This document shows, piece by piece, positions 13,541 to 24,941 of a DNA stretch of 64,000 nucleotides. A program made the position numbers and the translations under genes. This stretch comes from Arenicola marina. Lineage: Eukaryota; Annelida; Polychaeta; Arenicolidae. The notes under the pieces were generated by a model. It saw only the letters and a list, made by a program, of their open reading frames with translations, did not search any database and was not told where the DNA came from. Position 1 is the stretch's first letter. Each line of letters opens with the position of its first letter. The stretch is from assembly GCA_964019135.1 (NCBI GenBank), contig OZ025255.1:5580001-5644000 (forward strand). The letters run 5' to 3'.

Positions 13541-13771
13541 AATTGGCGCTGTGTGAGAGGGGGGGGGGGCGAGGGCGTTTGACGTATGTCTTGCGGTCAG
13601 GGCCCATCATGAAGGCCTTCATCACACTAGCAACGTGTGTTTGATCGACAGGGCTTGCTAGTCCCCACCCTAATCCACATCCCACGGAGACCACATTCAC
13701 TGCCCGGTCCGTGTGCGTGCCTGGTCCTTCAACAACTCAGTTCAGCCATCTTGAATCATATTGTTGCTCTG
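13541..13771. other. Short single-copy spacer
   Basis: About 230 bp between two arrays. It holds a G run near 13560-13569 and otherwise mixed sequence with no reading frame or motif that I recognise. Confidence 0.6.
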
Positions 13772-16058
13772 CTATACCCTGACCATTATAACTATACCCT
13801 GACCATTATAACTATACCCTGACCATTATAACTATACCCTGACCATTATAACTATACCCTGACCATTATAACTATACCCTGACCATTATAACTATATCCT
13901 GACCATTATAACTATACCCTGACCATTATAACTATATCCTGACCATTATAACTATACCCTGACCATTATAACTATACCCTGACCATTATAACTATACCCT
14001 GACCATTATAATTATACCCTGACCATTATAACTATACCCTGACCATTATAACTATACCCTGACCATTATAACTATACCCTGACCATTATAACTATACCCT
14101 GACCATTATAACTATACCCTGACCATTATAACTATACCCTGACCATTATAACTATACCCTGACCATTATAACTATATCCTGACCATTATAACTATACCCT
14201 GACCATTATAACTATACCCTGACCATTATAACTATATTCTGACCATTATAACTATATCCTGACCATTATAACTATACCCTGACCATTATAACTATATTCT
14301 GACCATTATAACTATATCCTGACCATTATAACTATACCCTGACCATTATAACTATATCCTGACCATTATAACTATACCCTGACCATTATAACTATATCCT
14401 GACCATTATAACTATACCCTGACCATTATAACTATATCCTGACCATTATAACTATACCCTGACCATTATAACTATATCCTGACCATTATAACTATACCCT
14501 GACCATTATAACTATACCCTGACCATTATAACTATATCCTGACCATTATAACTATACCCTGACCATTATAACTATACCCTGACCATTATAACTATACCCT
14601 GACCATTATAATTATACCCTGACCATTATAACTATACCCTGACCATTATAACTATACCCTGACCATTATAACTATACCCTGACCATTATAACTATACCCT
14701 GACCATTATAACTATACCCTGACCATTATAACTATACCCTGACCATTATAACTATACCCTGACCATTATAACTATATCCTGACCATTATAACTATACCCT
14801 GACCATTATAACTATACCCTGACCATTATAACTATATTCTGACCATTATAACTATATCCTGACCATTATAACTATACCCTGACCATTATAACTATATTCT
14901 GACCATTATAACTATATCCTGACCATTATAACTATACCCTGACCATTATAACTATACCCTGACCATTATAACTATATTCTGACCATTATAACTATATCCT
15001 GACCATTATAACTATACCCTGACCATTATAACTATACCCTGACCATTATAACTATATCCTGACCATTATAACTATACCCTGACCATTATAACTATACCCT
15101 GACCATTATAACTATACCCTGACCATTATAACTATATCCTGACCATTATAACTATACCCTGACCATTATAACTATACCCTGACCATTATACTATATTCTG
15201 ACCATTATAACTATATTCTGACCATTATAACTATACCCTGACCATTATAACTATACCCTGACCATTATAACTATACCCTGACCATTATAACTATATCCTG
15301 ACCATTATAACTATATTCTGACCATTATAACTATACCCTGACCATTATACTATATTCTGACCATTATAACTATATTCTGACCATTATAACTATACCCTGA
15401 CCATTATAACTATACCCTGACCATTATAACTATACCCTGACCATTATAACTATACCCTGACCATTATAACTATACCTGACCATTATAACTATATTCTGAC
15501 CATTATAACTATATCCTGACCATTATAACTATACCCTGACCATTATAACTATATCCTGACCATTATAACTATACCCTGACCATTATAACTATATCCTGAC
15601 CATTATAACTATACCCTGACCATTATAACTATATCCTGACCATTATAACTATACCCTGACCATTATAACTATATTCTGACCATTATAACTATATTCTGAC
15701 CATTATAACTATATCCTGACCATTATAACTATACCCTGACCATTATAACTATATCCTGACCATTATAACTATATCCTGACCATTATAACTATATTCTGAC
15801 CATTATAACTATACCCTGACCATTATAACTATACCCTGACCATTATAACTATATCCTGACCATTATAACTATATCCTGACCATTATAACTATACCCTGAC
15901 CATTATAACTATGCCCTGACCATTATAACTATACCCTGACCATTATAACTATACCCTGACCATTATAACTATATCCTGACCATTATAACTATACCCTGAC
16001 CATTATAACTATATTCTGACCATTATAACTATATCCTGACCATTATAACTATATCCCT
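13772..16058. repeat. 20-bp AT-rich tandem array, about 114 copies
   Basis: The unit is CTATACCCTGACCATTATAA (20 bp). Copies differ almost only at two adjacent positions, giving TACCCT, TATCCT and TATTCT types, plus rare ATTATA for ACTATA. A few units are 19 bp long (for example starting at 15182, 15341 and near 15472). The block around 15182 recurs 159 bp later (7 units of 20 plus one of 19), so a recent internal duplication is visible. The array ends where ATATCC runs into CTCTGTTGCAC. Confidence 0.98.
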
Positions 16059-16303
16059 CTGTTGCACAGTTGTGTTACTTTGCTTTATTCACATGTATAA
16101 ATAACCTTCCATGGCCACCCCTGCACAGACGCATAGTGCTCATTATCCTCCCATCGCCTCGAGTTCAACATTTAGTTAGGCCGAACTACTAACAAGCTAA
16201 TTTACAACATCAATATGACACTCACCTCCATTTATCAAACGAATCTAACATGGTAGATTATCATTCTCCCTTCCAGAGTCCTGCGTTATCCAATGAAAAG
16301 GAT

Positions 16304-16495
16304 CACGTGACACTGCCGAGATCACGTGATGTCATCGTGGCAAGGCCGTAAGACCACGTGATTCCACACGGGGACATCTCAGTCAGAAGCATCCATGGGA
16401 GACTGACGTGACATGGGGGACTGACGTGACATGGGAGAATGACGTGACATGGGACTGACGTGACATGGGACTGACGTGACATGTAAGATCACGTG
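16304..16495. promoter_or_regulatory. Cluster of four CACGTG E-boxes
   Basis: CACGTG occurs at 16304-16309, 16323-16328, 16355-16360 and 16490-16495, three of them inside ATCACGTGA. The second sits in the perfect 10-bp palindrome ATCACGTGAT. In animals CACGTG binds bHLH-zip factors (USF, MITF/TFE, MYC-MAX), and ATCACGTGAC resembles the lysosomal CLEAR/M-box. About one CACGTG per 4 kb is expected by chance. The function is inferred only from the motif. Confidence 0.4.
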
Positions 16496-16615
16496 ACATG
16501 TAAGATTACGTGACATGAGAGACTAACCTGACTTGAAGGCTACGTGACATGGGCGACTACGTGTCATAGAAACTTATATGTGACATGAGACTGACGTGAC
16601 AGGACTATGGTTTAA
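16396..16615. repeat. Degenerate 16-19-bp repeat, about 12 copies
   Basis: Copies of a GACTGACGTGACATGGGA-like unit follow each other with spacing of 15-20 bp. They diverge toward the right (TACGTGACATG, TACGTGTCATAG, ATGTGACATGAG). This is an old or poorly homogenised minisatellite, unlike the clean arrays elsewhere, and it extends the E-box cluster because variant copies read ATCACGTGACATG. Confidence 0.75.
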
Positions 16616-17362
16616 ACTACTTATTACTTACAAGGATGAAGACAATGATGATCTGAGTAGATGACAACAGTTGAAGTTGTTCCTTGTTCCTATTTAATCA
16701 ACTGCCCCATGTCTCTGCCGCAATGCCTCGCGCGAGTCTAATTCTTGTCAACTCTTATTGCAACGGTGTTCTTGTGTTAAAGCTGCCCATGCGGCAATTC
16801 CAACTACATGAATATGACTATTTACAATTTATTGGACATTAGTCTTTATTAGTCTGATCTTTTCGTGATATTTATTTAAGAAATGCTTGTCTTATCACAT
16901 GTCTTTATGCCGTGATGTCCGCGTTTTGATGACGTACGCAAGAAAGCCATTTCTCCAAGCGATATGCACCAGCGTGGTATAACGAGGGTTTAGCAACAAG
17001 ACTGTTAATTACAGGTATTTTTGTTAATGCAATGAAGACAACGATACATTATTTGGATTTTAAATTATTCTCATTAGCTGAGAACCACGGTATCAGAGTG
17101 AAGGGGGATAATTGTAACAATAATTAGTTTTCTTGTTAGGCCCTAGACTTACAGAGCAATTGGAAGACGTTGGGTCCGACCGATCCAATGAAATACTACT
17201 CGTGAGAGATATAGGCTGTGCTATTTGATTTATCTCATGGTAGGTTGTCATTTTGCAACACATAGATGATCACCGACTGTGTCTCTTATCCTTAACGTGA
17301 ATGTGTTATACCAAGTTATACTTATTTCCCAATTATAATCTTGTTTGGTTTATTTGGATACA

Positions 17363-17376
17363 GTTGCCATGATAAC
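17363..17376 (+). promoter_or_regulatory. X-box-like (RFX) site
   Basis: GTTGCCATGATAAC matches the RFX X-box pattern (GTNRCC, AT, RGYAAC) at all but one position. RFX factors control ciliary genes in animals. There is no adjacent gene to support a role. Confidence 0.2.
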
Positions 17377-19057
17377 CAAACCATAATCCTTTTTGTTGAT
17401 CATTATTTATAAGACATGCGTCTTTGATTCGAGCCTGTGATTGGTATGACAGCTTTCTAATAAAAGCTCAGATGAAATGACCCATTCTTTGTTTCTTGTA
17501 ATTACTGAGTAGGCGAGTGAAATGAGCGAACAAACCAGGCACAATATTATATAATAGTTATAAATGTTCAAATTTAAACGGACGATCGATTTTATTTTTG
17601 AAAACCGACAGCAAATATCCTATAGCGATGCGATCACATTTCATTGGAAAATCCACAAGAAAGACAAGGCCGTTTCTTATAACATATGAAATACAATTAA
17701 AATAAGCAATTATTGAACAAATAACTTTCAATGGACCTAGATATAGGCTGTCCTACCCCCGCCTTCAATATTAGCAGTGACGTCTACTGCTCAAGGCGCT
17801 GACTGACAATATTCTGAACGGTGTAACCCAGTAGCATAGTTGGTCCAATATTGACTGCAGTCCGGGACCTCTAGTTGACGTGATTTGTCATTGCTCGGCA
17901 CAAACACACGGTTGCCGCTACCCTGTAGTCCAGTGAAACAAACAGGAGGCTCACAGTTTGTTTATACGTCCCTGTCGTGCGCGCGCTATTGGCAAAATTA
18001 GTCCCCCCTGTATGATTCCTTCGGATAATAACGTGTAATTTATCAGAGATCAATAGAGCATTCTGTTTTGTCTAGGACTCCTGGATCGGTTTGACATGAT
18101 GTGCGTACTTGTTTTGAAAACTGAGGTTCTTCTGTCTGCTTTTTTCCTGGGTCGACCTGATTATGTTGATACGCGGCCGTCGGCTTCCCGCCACATTTCC
18201 AGACTGTCGTCTGCTATGGTTATTAGCCGCGCGCCTACGTAAACAGTGCGCTATAACTGTATAAATAACCAGTCAATTTCACGAAGCCCGTGTTCAAAGA
18301 AACCTGTAATGTATCAGTTTGAATACCTTGTGGAAGCTGACGAGAAACATATGGTCACTGGTCTTGGGGGCCTTATTCCGAGCCACACGGATTTATGCCA
18401 AGGAAAATAGGGAGAACGCAGCACATATCAAAGGCACAAGCTTTGTAAATAGTTACACCATAATTATTAGGAAAACTACGACTTGCTGATATTTTTGTTC
18501 GCATTATGCGACCAAACTCACACTGCCTGAACTTCCTATGTGGGCCTAGATTAGACTAAACTAAAGACGAATAACTAGTCCTACAAGCATACAAGCCTAC
18601 TGAGGTGGGCTTGGCAATACGTCATGAGGAATGAATAAAAGTCACTATACTTGCTAGGTAACCGTTATTCCCGATGAGGCTGCATTATCAGTAAATACGT
18701 GCTAGATCTATGTACCTTATTCATGGTGGTCAGGATGTAATTATTTTCACATGCATTCCGTTATGTGAACATTAGTTTAGTAAAGGTTTTGCTTATTTTA
18801 CTAACTACATTATTTTGATACTTAAATTAGTTTAAGGTCAGGCAATATTAAATTAAAGTGTATGTCTCTAAAATACATTGTTAGATAAAGTGGAGTCAGA
18901 GACAATAATAATATAGTTCTAATACAATATTCTAATTATATTTATGTTTCATATGTTGTCATTGCCATCCAAGACAGGACAATTGTTCGTACCTGACTGT
19001 GTTTTCAACGCTAAATATAGTCAATATATTCAGTGTACAAAGGCAGGGCGAGTAAAC

Positions 19058-19070
19058 AAAGATGGCGTCC
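19058..19070 (+). promoter_or_regulatory. YY1-like AAGATGGCG site
   Basis: AAAGATGGCGTCC closely matches the YY1 motif that often overlaps start codons in animal promoters. The ATG inside it opens only a six-codon frame before a stop, so it does not start a gene unless spliced immediately. Confidence 0.2.
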
Positions 19071-20094
19071 GGTACCTCCTGACCCTGTGATCTTTGCGCT
19101 CAACTTTACTTTACAGTCACATGTCTAACGAACGTGACAGCAAGTTTATTCACAGGCTCTGAGTCTGACAAGAAACTGTCATGGTGTGGTTTCATTATAA
19201 TAAGTATGAGTGTATAACTACGCATATCTTACCATAAACCGCTAAAGTTCTTTTATCTGGTAACAAAGCCGGGAGACCGACCAAACTGGGCTTGGCCCTT
19301 TTTTCATTTGGCCATCGTAGACACCGCCGTCTTCACACAACCAACCAACTGACGATTTCTATATAGCCATTTAAGAATTTCAAGACGTGACGCCAACAGA
19401 AAAGGTTTCCCCAGGTGGGCTCTTACCTAGGATCTGATATAGTGTAGACTGAAGAGACAAGTTAGCGGATCTCTTCAAAATGAATTACCTATTGGCATGT
19501 GACCTTCACATGTGTGCTCCACTGCCTCCCCCCTCCCTCTCCCCCTCGTCATCTTGACCACTGAATGGTTGGCAGGGAGGATAATAATGTCGTATAACAC
19601 TGTAGCAAAGGAACTCAATAACTCGGTGAAATCAAGCGGAATTCTCCAGTCGTCTCCGCGGTGAAAGGGACCCTGTGTCCTGTCGTTTAAAGGGCCTCAT
19701 CCGTCCGTATATATCCCATAGCAGCATAGAAAGCCGGTATGGGCAGAAAGGTCACGGAACGCCGTCAGCCGAGACAACGAATGGAAAGGTGATAGTACAT
19801 ATATTAAAGTGGAAATTACTCCACCGAGAATCTCTTAAGTGTGCGAGTACCTTGACATGCTGAAATATCACCAGTGAAGGCCTACAGGTGTGTGTGGGGG
19901 GGGGGGGGGGGTGGGGGGGGGGGTGCACAGGACCCCACCGGATTGGTTGCCTAAGCTTACACGCAGAAGAAACAGCCAAATACAGTATTTTTAATAAACA
20001 TACACATAAAGTTTTCGTCCATTTTTGTGCACATGAAGGCTGTATTGAGCCAAGAAGCCGCCAGAAATATAAAGCAATGAAGTTGGATAAACCA

Positions 20095-20175
20095 TGCCCC
20101 GCATACAGGTGTCAGGGCGCGAATTCATGACCTATTGATCTGCAGATCAACCAGCTTACCAACAAAACTGGGGAG
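20095..20175 (-). other. Degenerate tRNA-like segment (possible SINE head)
   Basis: Read on the minus strand, TGGTAAGCTGG resembles a Pol III A box with one mismatch. It is followed by a 16-bp perfect palindrome TTGATCTGCAGATCAA (20135-20150), which would form a 5-bp stem in the anticodon-arm position, and then by GGTCATGAATTCGCGCC, a weak B box. No intact tRNA fold or CCA end is visible. It could be the decayed head of a tRNA-derived SINE or a chance likeness. Confidence 0.25.
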
Positions 20176-20229
20176 GCTCCAAACTGGCAATGGCTTTATG
20201 TCATTAATAAGAGACTGATAGTCATTAAT

Positions 20230-20425
20230 GTGTAACACAAGGTGGAAGATCTTCGCTACACAGCTGGTAATAGCTTACTTAATTAAGATGAAACGCCATT
20301 ACAGCTAGAAATAGCATTAATTTAATTAACATGAAAACGCCATTACAGCTAGAAATAACTTTAATTTAATTAACCTGTAACATGTAGTTGGACGACCTTC
20401 GCTATGCAGCTGGTAATAGTTCGGC
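20230..20425. repeat. Degenerate 43-58-bp tandem repeat, four copies
   Basis: Four diverged copies run in order A-B-B-A. The two outer copies share TTCGCTA and CAGCTGGTAATAG (near 20250 and 20398). The two inner ones share CGCCATTACAGCTAGAAATA and end in TTTAATTAAC. All four look derived from one unit by drift, unlike the sharply homogenised arrays nearby. Confidence 0.7.
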
Positions 20426-20545
20426 AGGTTGGTCGGCTGTTGGCCCAGGTGAAGCAGCCATAGACTGATGAGCAATAGACTCGTACCGGGCCCAAATGGT
20501 TTGTTCAGCTGCAGCGAGGCGAGGTCTCGCGCAGTGCCGGGCCCA

Positions 20546-20629
20546 GCGGGTCAGACCTCGCGGGTCAGACCTCGCGGGTCAGGCCCAGCGGGTCAGGCCC
20601 AGCGGGTCATGCCCAGCGGGTCAGGCCCT
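20546..20629. repeat. 14-bp tandem repeat, six copies
   Basis: The unit CGGGTCAGGCCCAG and its variant CGGGTCAGACCTCG repeat six times at exactly 14 bp. The array is GC-rich and lies directly against a CTCF-like site on its right. Confidence 0.9.
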
Positions 20630-20636
20630 CTGGTGG
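20623..20636 (-). promoter_or_regulatory. CTCF-like site
   Basis: On the minus strand CCACCAGAGGGCCT matches the 12-bp CTCF core CCASYAGRKGGC at every position. It sits between the 14-bp and 61-bp arrays. CTCF is present in most bilaterians. Binding is not shown by sequence alone. Confidence 0.35.
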
Positions 20637-20860
20637 GGGCATCACGATCCTTGGTGTCACCCGAGAACTGACAGGAAACAGCTGACTTCAAGGCTTATCT
20701 GAGTCAATTAAAACGTTGTTACGCCAAGCACGGCCTGGTCCAATGCATTCGACATATACGCCCTCCCCCCACCCCCGCTTTTACACCCGCTCCTCCTCCT
20801 CGCTTGGCCTGCTGGCGACACCGGCGTCATCAACAGGACGTGGTGTCTTCACCCAACACT

Positions 20861-22630
20861 TCACACCTCACCGTGATCTGGCTGATAGAGGTACAGATGT
20901 GGTCCTGTATTATTATAAACCTCACACCTCCCGGCGATCTGGCTGATAGAGGTACAGATGTGGTCCTGTATTATTATAAACCTCACACCTCCCGGCGATC
21001 TGGCTGATAGAGGTACAGATGTGGTCCTCTATTGTTATAAACCTTACACCTCACGGTGATCTGGCTGATAGAGGTACAGATGTGGTCCTCTATTATTATA
21101 AACCTCACACCTCACGGTGATCTGGCTGATAGAGGTACAGATGTGGTCCTCTATTATTATAAACCTCACACCTCCCGGCGATCTGGCTGATAGAGGTACA
21201 GATGTGGTCCTCTATTGTTATAAACCTTACACCTCACGGTGATCTGGCTGATAGAGGTACAGATGTGGTCCTCTATTATTATAAACCTCACACCTCACGG
21301 TGATCTGGCTGATAGAGGTACAGATGTGGTCCTCTATTATTATAAACCTCACACCTCACGGTGATCTGGCTGATAGAGGTACAGATGTGGTCCTCTATTA
21401 TTATAAACCTCACACCTCCCGGCGATCTGGCTGATAGAGGTACAGATATGGTCCTGTATTATTATAAACCTCACACCTCACGGTGATCTGGCTGATAGAG
21501 GTACAGATATGGTCCTGTATTATTATAAACCTTACAGCTCACGGTGATCTGGCTGATAGAGGTACAGATGTGGTCCTGTATTATTATAAACCTTACAGCT
21601 CACGGTGATCTGGCTGATAGAGGTACAGATATGGTCCTGTATTATTATAAACCTTACAGCTCACGGTGATCTGGCTGATAGAGGTACAGATGTGGTCCTG
21701 TATTATTATAAACCTTACAGCTCACGGTGATCTGGCTGATAGAGGTACAGATGTGGTCCTCTATTATTATAAACCTCACACCTCACGGTGATCTGGCTGA
21801 TAGAGGTACAGATGTAGTCCTGTATTATTATAAACCTCACACCTCCCGGCGATCTGGCTGATAGAGGTACAGATGTGGTCCCCTATTGTTATAAACCTCA
21901 CACCTCACGTTGATCTGGCTGATAGAGGTACAGATGTGGTCCTCTATTATCATAAACCTCACACCTCACGGTGATCTGGCTGATAGAGGTACAGATGTGG
22001 TCCTCTATTATTATAAACCTCACACCTCACGGTGATCTGGCTGATAGAGGTACAGATGTGGTCCTGTATTATTATAAACCTCACACCTCACGGTGATCTG
22101 GCTGATAGAGGTACAGATGTGGTCCTCTATTATTATAAACCTCACACCTCACGATGATCTGGCTGATAGAGGTACAGATGTGGTCCTGTATTATTATAAA
22201 CCTCACAGCTCACGGTGATCTGGCTGATAGAGGTACAGATGTGGTCCTCTATTATTATAAACCTCACACCTCACGGTGATCTGGCTGATAGAGGTGCAGA
22301 TGTGGTCCTGTATTATTATAAACCTCACACCTCACGGTGATCTGGCTGATAGAGGTACAGATGTGGTCCTCTATTATTATAAACCTCACACCTCACGGTG
22401 ATCTGGCTGATAGAGGTACAGATGTGGTCCTGTATTATTATAAACCTCACACCTCACGGTGATCTGGCTGATAGAGGTACAGATATGGTCCTCTATTATT
22501 ATAAACCTCACACCTCACGGTGATCTGGCTGATAGAGGTACAGATATGGTCCTGTATTATTATAAACCTCACACCTCACGGTGATCTGGCTGATAGAGGT
22601 ACAGATGTGGTCCTCTATTATTATAAACCT
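20861..22630. repeat. 61-bp tandem array, 29 copies
   Basis: The unit reads CTCACACCTCACGGTGATCT, then GGCTGATAGAGGTACAGATG, then TGGTCCT(C/G)TATTATTATAAAC. The period stays at exactly 61 bp over 29 copies. Variants are single-base: ACGGTG/CCGGCG, CAGATG/CAGATA, CTCTATT/CTGTATT and CACACC/TACAGC. Similar variants cluster, for example a three-unit block near 20997 repeated 183 bp later. It ends 26 bp before a hAT-like element. Confidence 0.98.
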
Positions 22631-22656
22631 TTTTTCAAAAAGTCAACGACACAAGC

Positions 22657-22921
22657 CGGGGGCGGATCCATGGGGTGGATTCAGGGGGTCCACTCCCCCC
22701 CCCCCCCTCCCACCCACACACACACACTTTTTGAGGAAAAATGCCCGTCTGAGGTTTAAAGCATTGGTGGTGGACCCTCTCCCCTCCTCCCGGTCGTCAA
22801 AAAATTGATGGACCCCCCGGTCGCAGTTTCATTCAGAGCCCCCCCCCCCCCCACCCGTCCGGTCGCAAGTTCTCAGTGGTTCCCCCCCTCCCCCCTTTTC
22901 TCATTCCTGGATCCGCCTCCG
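22657..22921 (+). mobile_element. hAT-like non-autonomous DNA element (MITE), copy 1
   Basis: The termini are inverted: CGGGGGCGGATCCA at 22657-22670, and on the right, read in reverse complement, CGGAGGCGGATCCA (22908-22921), 13 of 14 bases matching. GGCGGATCC ends of this kind are typical of hAT-derived MITEs. The interior is C-rich (C13 at 22695-22707, C14 at 22839-22852) and includes ACTTTTTGAGGAAAAATGCC, shared with copy 2 at 34285-34496. There is no coding capacity. No clear 8-bp target duplication is visible. It lies 26 bp from the end of the 61-bp array. Confidence 0.7.
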
Positions 22922-23238
22922 AAAACCATGTGTATTATTACAAAACACGTTCGTCCATGTCTCCAAGTCTTGCTGGTGATGTTCACAGTAAGTAATGCCT
23001 CAATACAAGGCACCCGTGCCAGGACTGCCCTGATAATAATAAACTGATTCATGCATTAGTGCCACACAATAAGTTTTGGGTCCGCAACCCTTTCGTGTCT
23101 GTAAATGTAAGTAAACATAGACAAACACGACACACTGTGTTCACTAAACAAACATGGCAAACACATTTCCCGTCGTTCTGGGGTCCACTCTCTGTAGTCG
23201 CCTTCGCCACCAGGCAACACACCGACATTTACACTCTG

Positions 23239-23252
23239 CCAGCAGAGGGAGC
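23239..23252 (+). promoter_or_regulatory. CTCF-like site
   Basis: CCAGCAGAGGGAGC matches the CTCF core CCASYAGRKGGC with one mismatch at the last core base. It pairs with an opposite-facing site about 490 bp downstream. Confidence 0.25.
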
Positions 23253-23728
23253 TCGTTCCTCACATCATCTCTGCCCCACGTAACCGCCCAACTCACGGTT
23301 GACCGCAAGGGTGCTGGGGTCACGAATGGTTTTAGACGGTTGTTTAGACTAAAGTTTGTATTTGCGAAGAAAAATATAAAAGATATAGACATTCTGATGT
23401 CGTACGATGAAAAATAGAAGAGGTGAGCAAAACAAATATGTCAACATAATACGGGGTCAAAGTTCAAAGCACTTCACGCCTTTGATCTCGATCGAACTCG
23501 GAAACATAGTTCAAACGTAACATAACGTCTAATGAATCAGAATCGAATCAATACGTCCGGTACGATACCAGTAGCCCAGTAAATGCTAATCAGTGGTGTA
23601 TCTGATGAATATATATGAGTATCTGCGAATATATGCATTTAAAATGTTCGCGTATGCTGGATAATTCTGACGGTTCAATTTGACGGACCCAATTTGACGT
23701 GGGGCAGAGGGACTATATGGTAAGCGGA

Positions 23729-23742
23729 ACGCCCTCTGCCGG
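23729..23742 (-). promoter_or_regulatory. CTCF-like site
   Basis: On the minus strand CCGGCAGAGGGCGT matches the CTCF core with one mismatch at the third base. It faces the site at 23239. Confidence 0.25.
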
Positions 23743-24941
23743 GAGATCGCGATATGTGTAGCTCCATTCGCCACACTTTGACACAAGGAGGCGTCGCACT
23801 TTGCATCGATCATTTTGCGGTTACGTAACAATAAATTCATGTTCTATACAACACTGAGATGTTTAACAACTAAAATGCATTCCCAGTGTTTAGATGTAAT
23901 GCACAGTGTTTAAAGACGCTCCTACAGCAATGTTGCACCTACCATATGAGTGATTGCGAAGTCTGGGAAATAGAAGTAATAAATATGTTATACGTTAACG
24001 TTAAAAAAACGGCAGTGACGTTAGATTTGTGATGGCCTGATATACAAGAAAGCTACACTTTCCCAAACAAGACTGACCAGTTTGGCCAAAAATGCATTAT
24101 TATTTGGTATATACGATATAAGTGTTCTTATACACACTAGATAAATCACTTTTGTTGAAACCGTATCTCTGGAAAAATATTGCTGTATGAGTGACTTTAA
24201 CGATGAAGGGCAAGAATTACAGTCCTTCAACAGCATACAAACAATAGGACGTCCGGGGCCAAACATATACTAACTGACTGACACCCTGGGAATAATGGAC
24301 ACATAACTATAGCCCCTGGGCTAGGCTTTTGTTTTGTCAACAACGCTTCCTTTGATTGGCATTTACTGATTTATAAATCGGAATAAAATAGCCATTTTTA
24401 TATATCCACGTGTGAATTAGGCGAGATGTATGATATTGGTTGACCAGGAACAACCCTTTATTTCGTCATGGCCACGGTAATAGGATGATTGCATAGTGTG
24501 GAGACAAGCAGGCAGGGTCGTCAAGGACTGTTGCCAGGGGTTGCCAGTCTAGACAGGGAGAGCTGGTTCCCCGTGGGTTGGGGACTCTCATGGCTGAAGT
24601 AGCGCCTAGAGCTGAGCCAGAGACGGAAGACGAGACGTGGGCACCAGCCTGCGGTGTGTAAACAGACCGGGAACCGACCGGTCGTCAGGAACTCAACACA
24701 TGCCGACTTCTAAAAGCCTCTCTTTTTGATAACTCATCGGTCCCGAGTTCCTCGGGCGATGAGAGATTTATTTAGTTGGACCATTATATTGGTTTGCCGT
24801 GTAAAGAGATACCCAAACACTGTCTGCACGGAGGTCGCAATGCCAATAATGGCATCAGGCAGACAATCCACAACTCACCAATTGGAAATTCAAAGCAGCC
24901 GCTCGCTTCGCTAGCAACCATGCGGCAGCCAGGGGCCCAGG

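Larger units (their letters stand above)
16059..20229. other. 4.2-kb AT-rich single-copy region; no gene identified
   Basis: This is the longest non-repetitive stretch. It is AT-rich and has no open frame above about 80 codons and none that resembles a family I know. If it belongs to a gene it would be intron or intergenic DNA. It contains an E-box cluster with a degenerate repeat (16300-16615), an X-box-like site (17363-17376), an ATGGCG-type site (19058-19070), a G16-T-G11 tract (19896-19923), and a degenerate tRNA-like segment near 20095-20175, listed separately. Confidence 0.6.
22922..24941. other. 2-kb single-copy region; no gene identified
   Basis: Mostly AT-rich mixed sequence. Open frames here reach 80-87 codons (for example 23154-23417 plus, 23586-23840 minus, 24021-24266 minus). 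None has repeats, a signal peptide or a recognisable family, and they overlap on opposite strands, as chance frames do. Two CTCF-like sites lie 0.5 kb apart in convergent orientation (23239 plus, 23729 minus). Confidence 0.6.

Noticed and set aside
20095-20175. Intact tRNA gene on the minus strand
   Set aside because: A and B boxes are degenerate and no full cloverleaf can be drawn. Listed only as a tRNA-like segment.
22675-22710. GATTCAGGGGGT in the hAT-like element resembling the start of the 78-bp unit
   Set aside because: The match is about 12 bases and low in complexity; the rest of the unit is absent.
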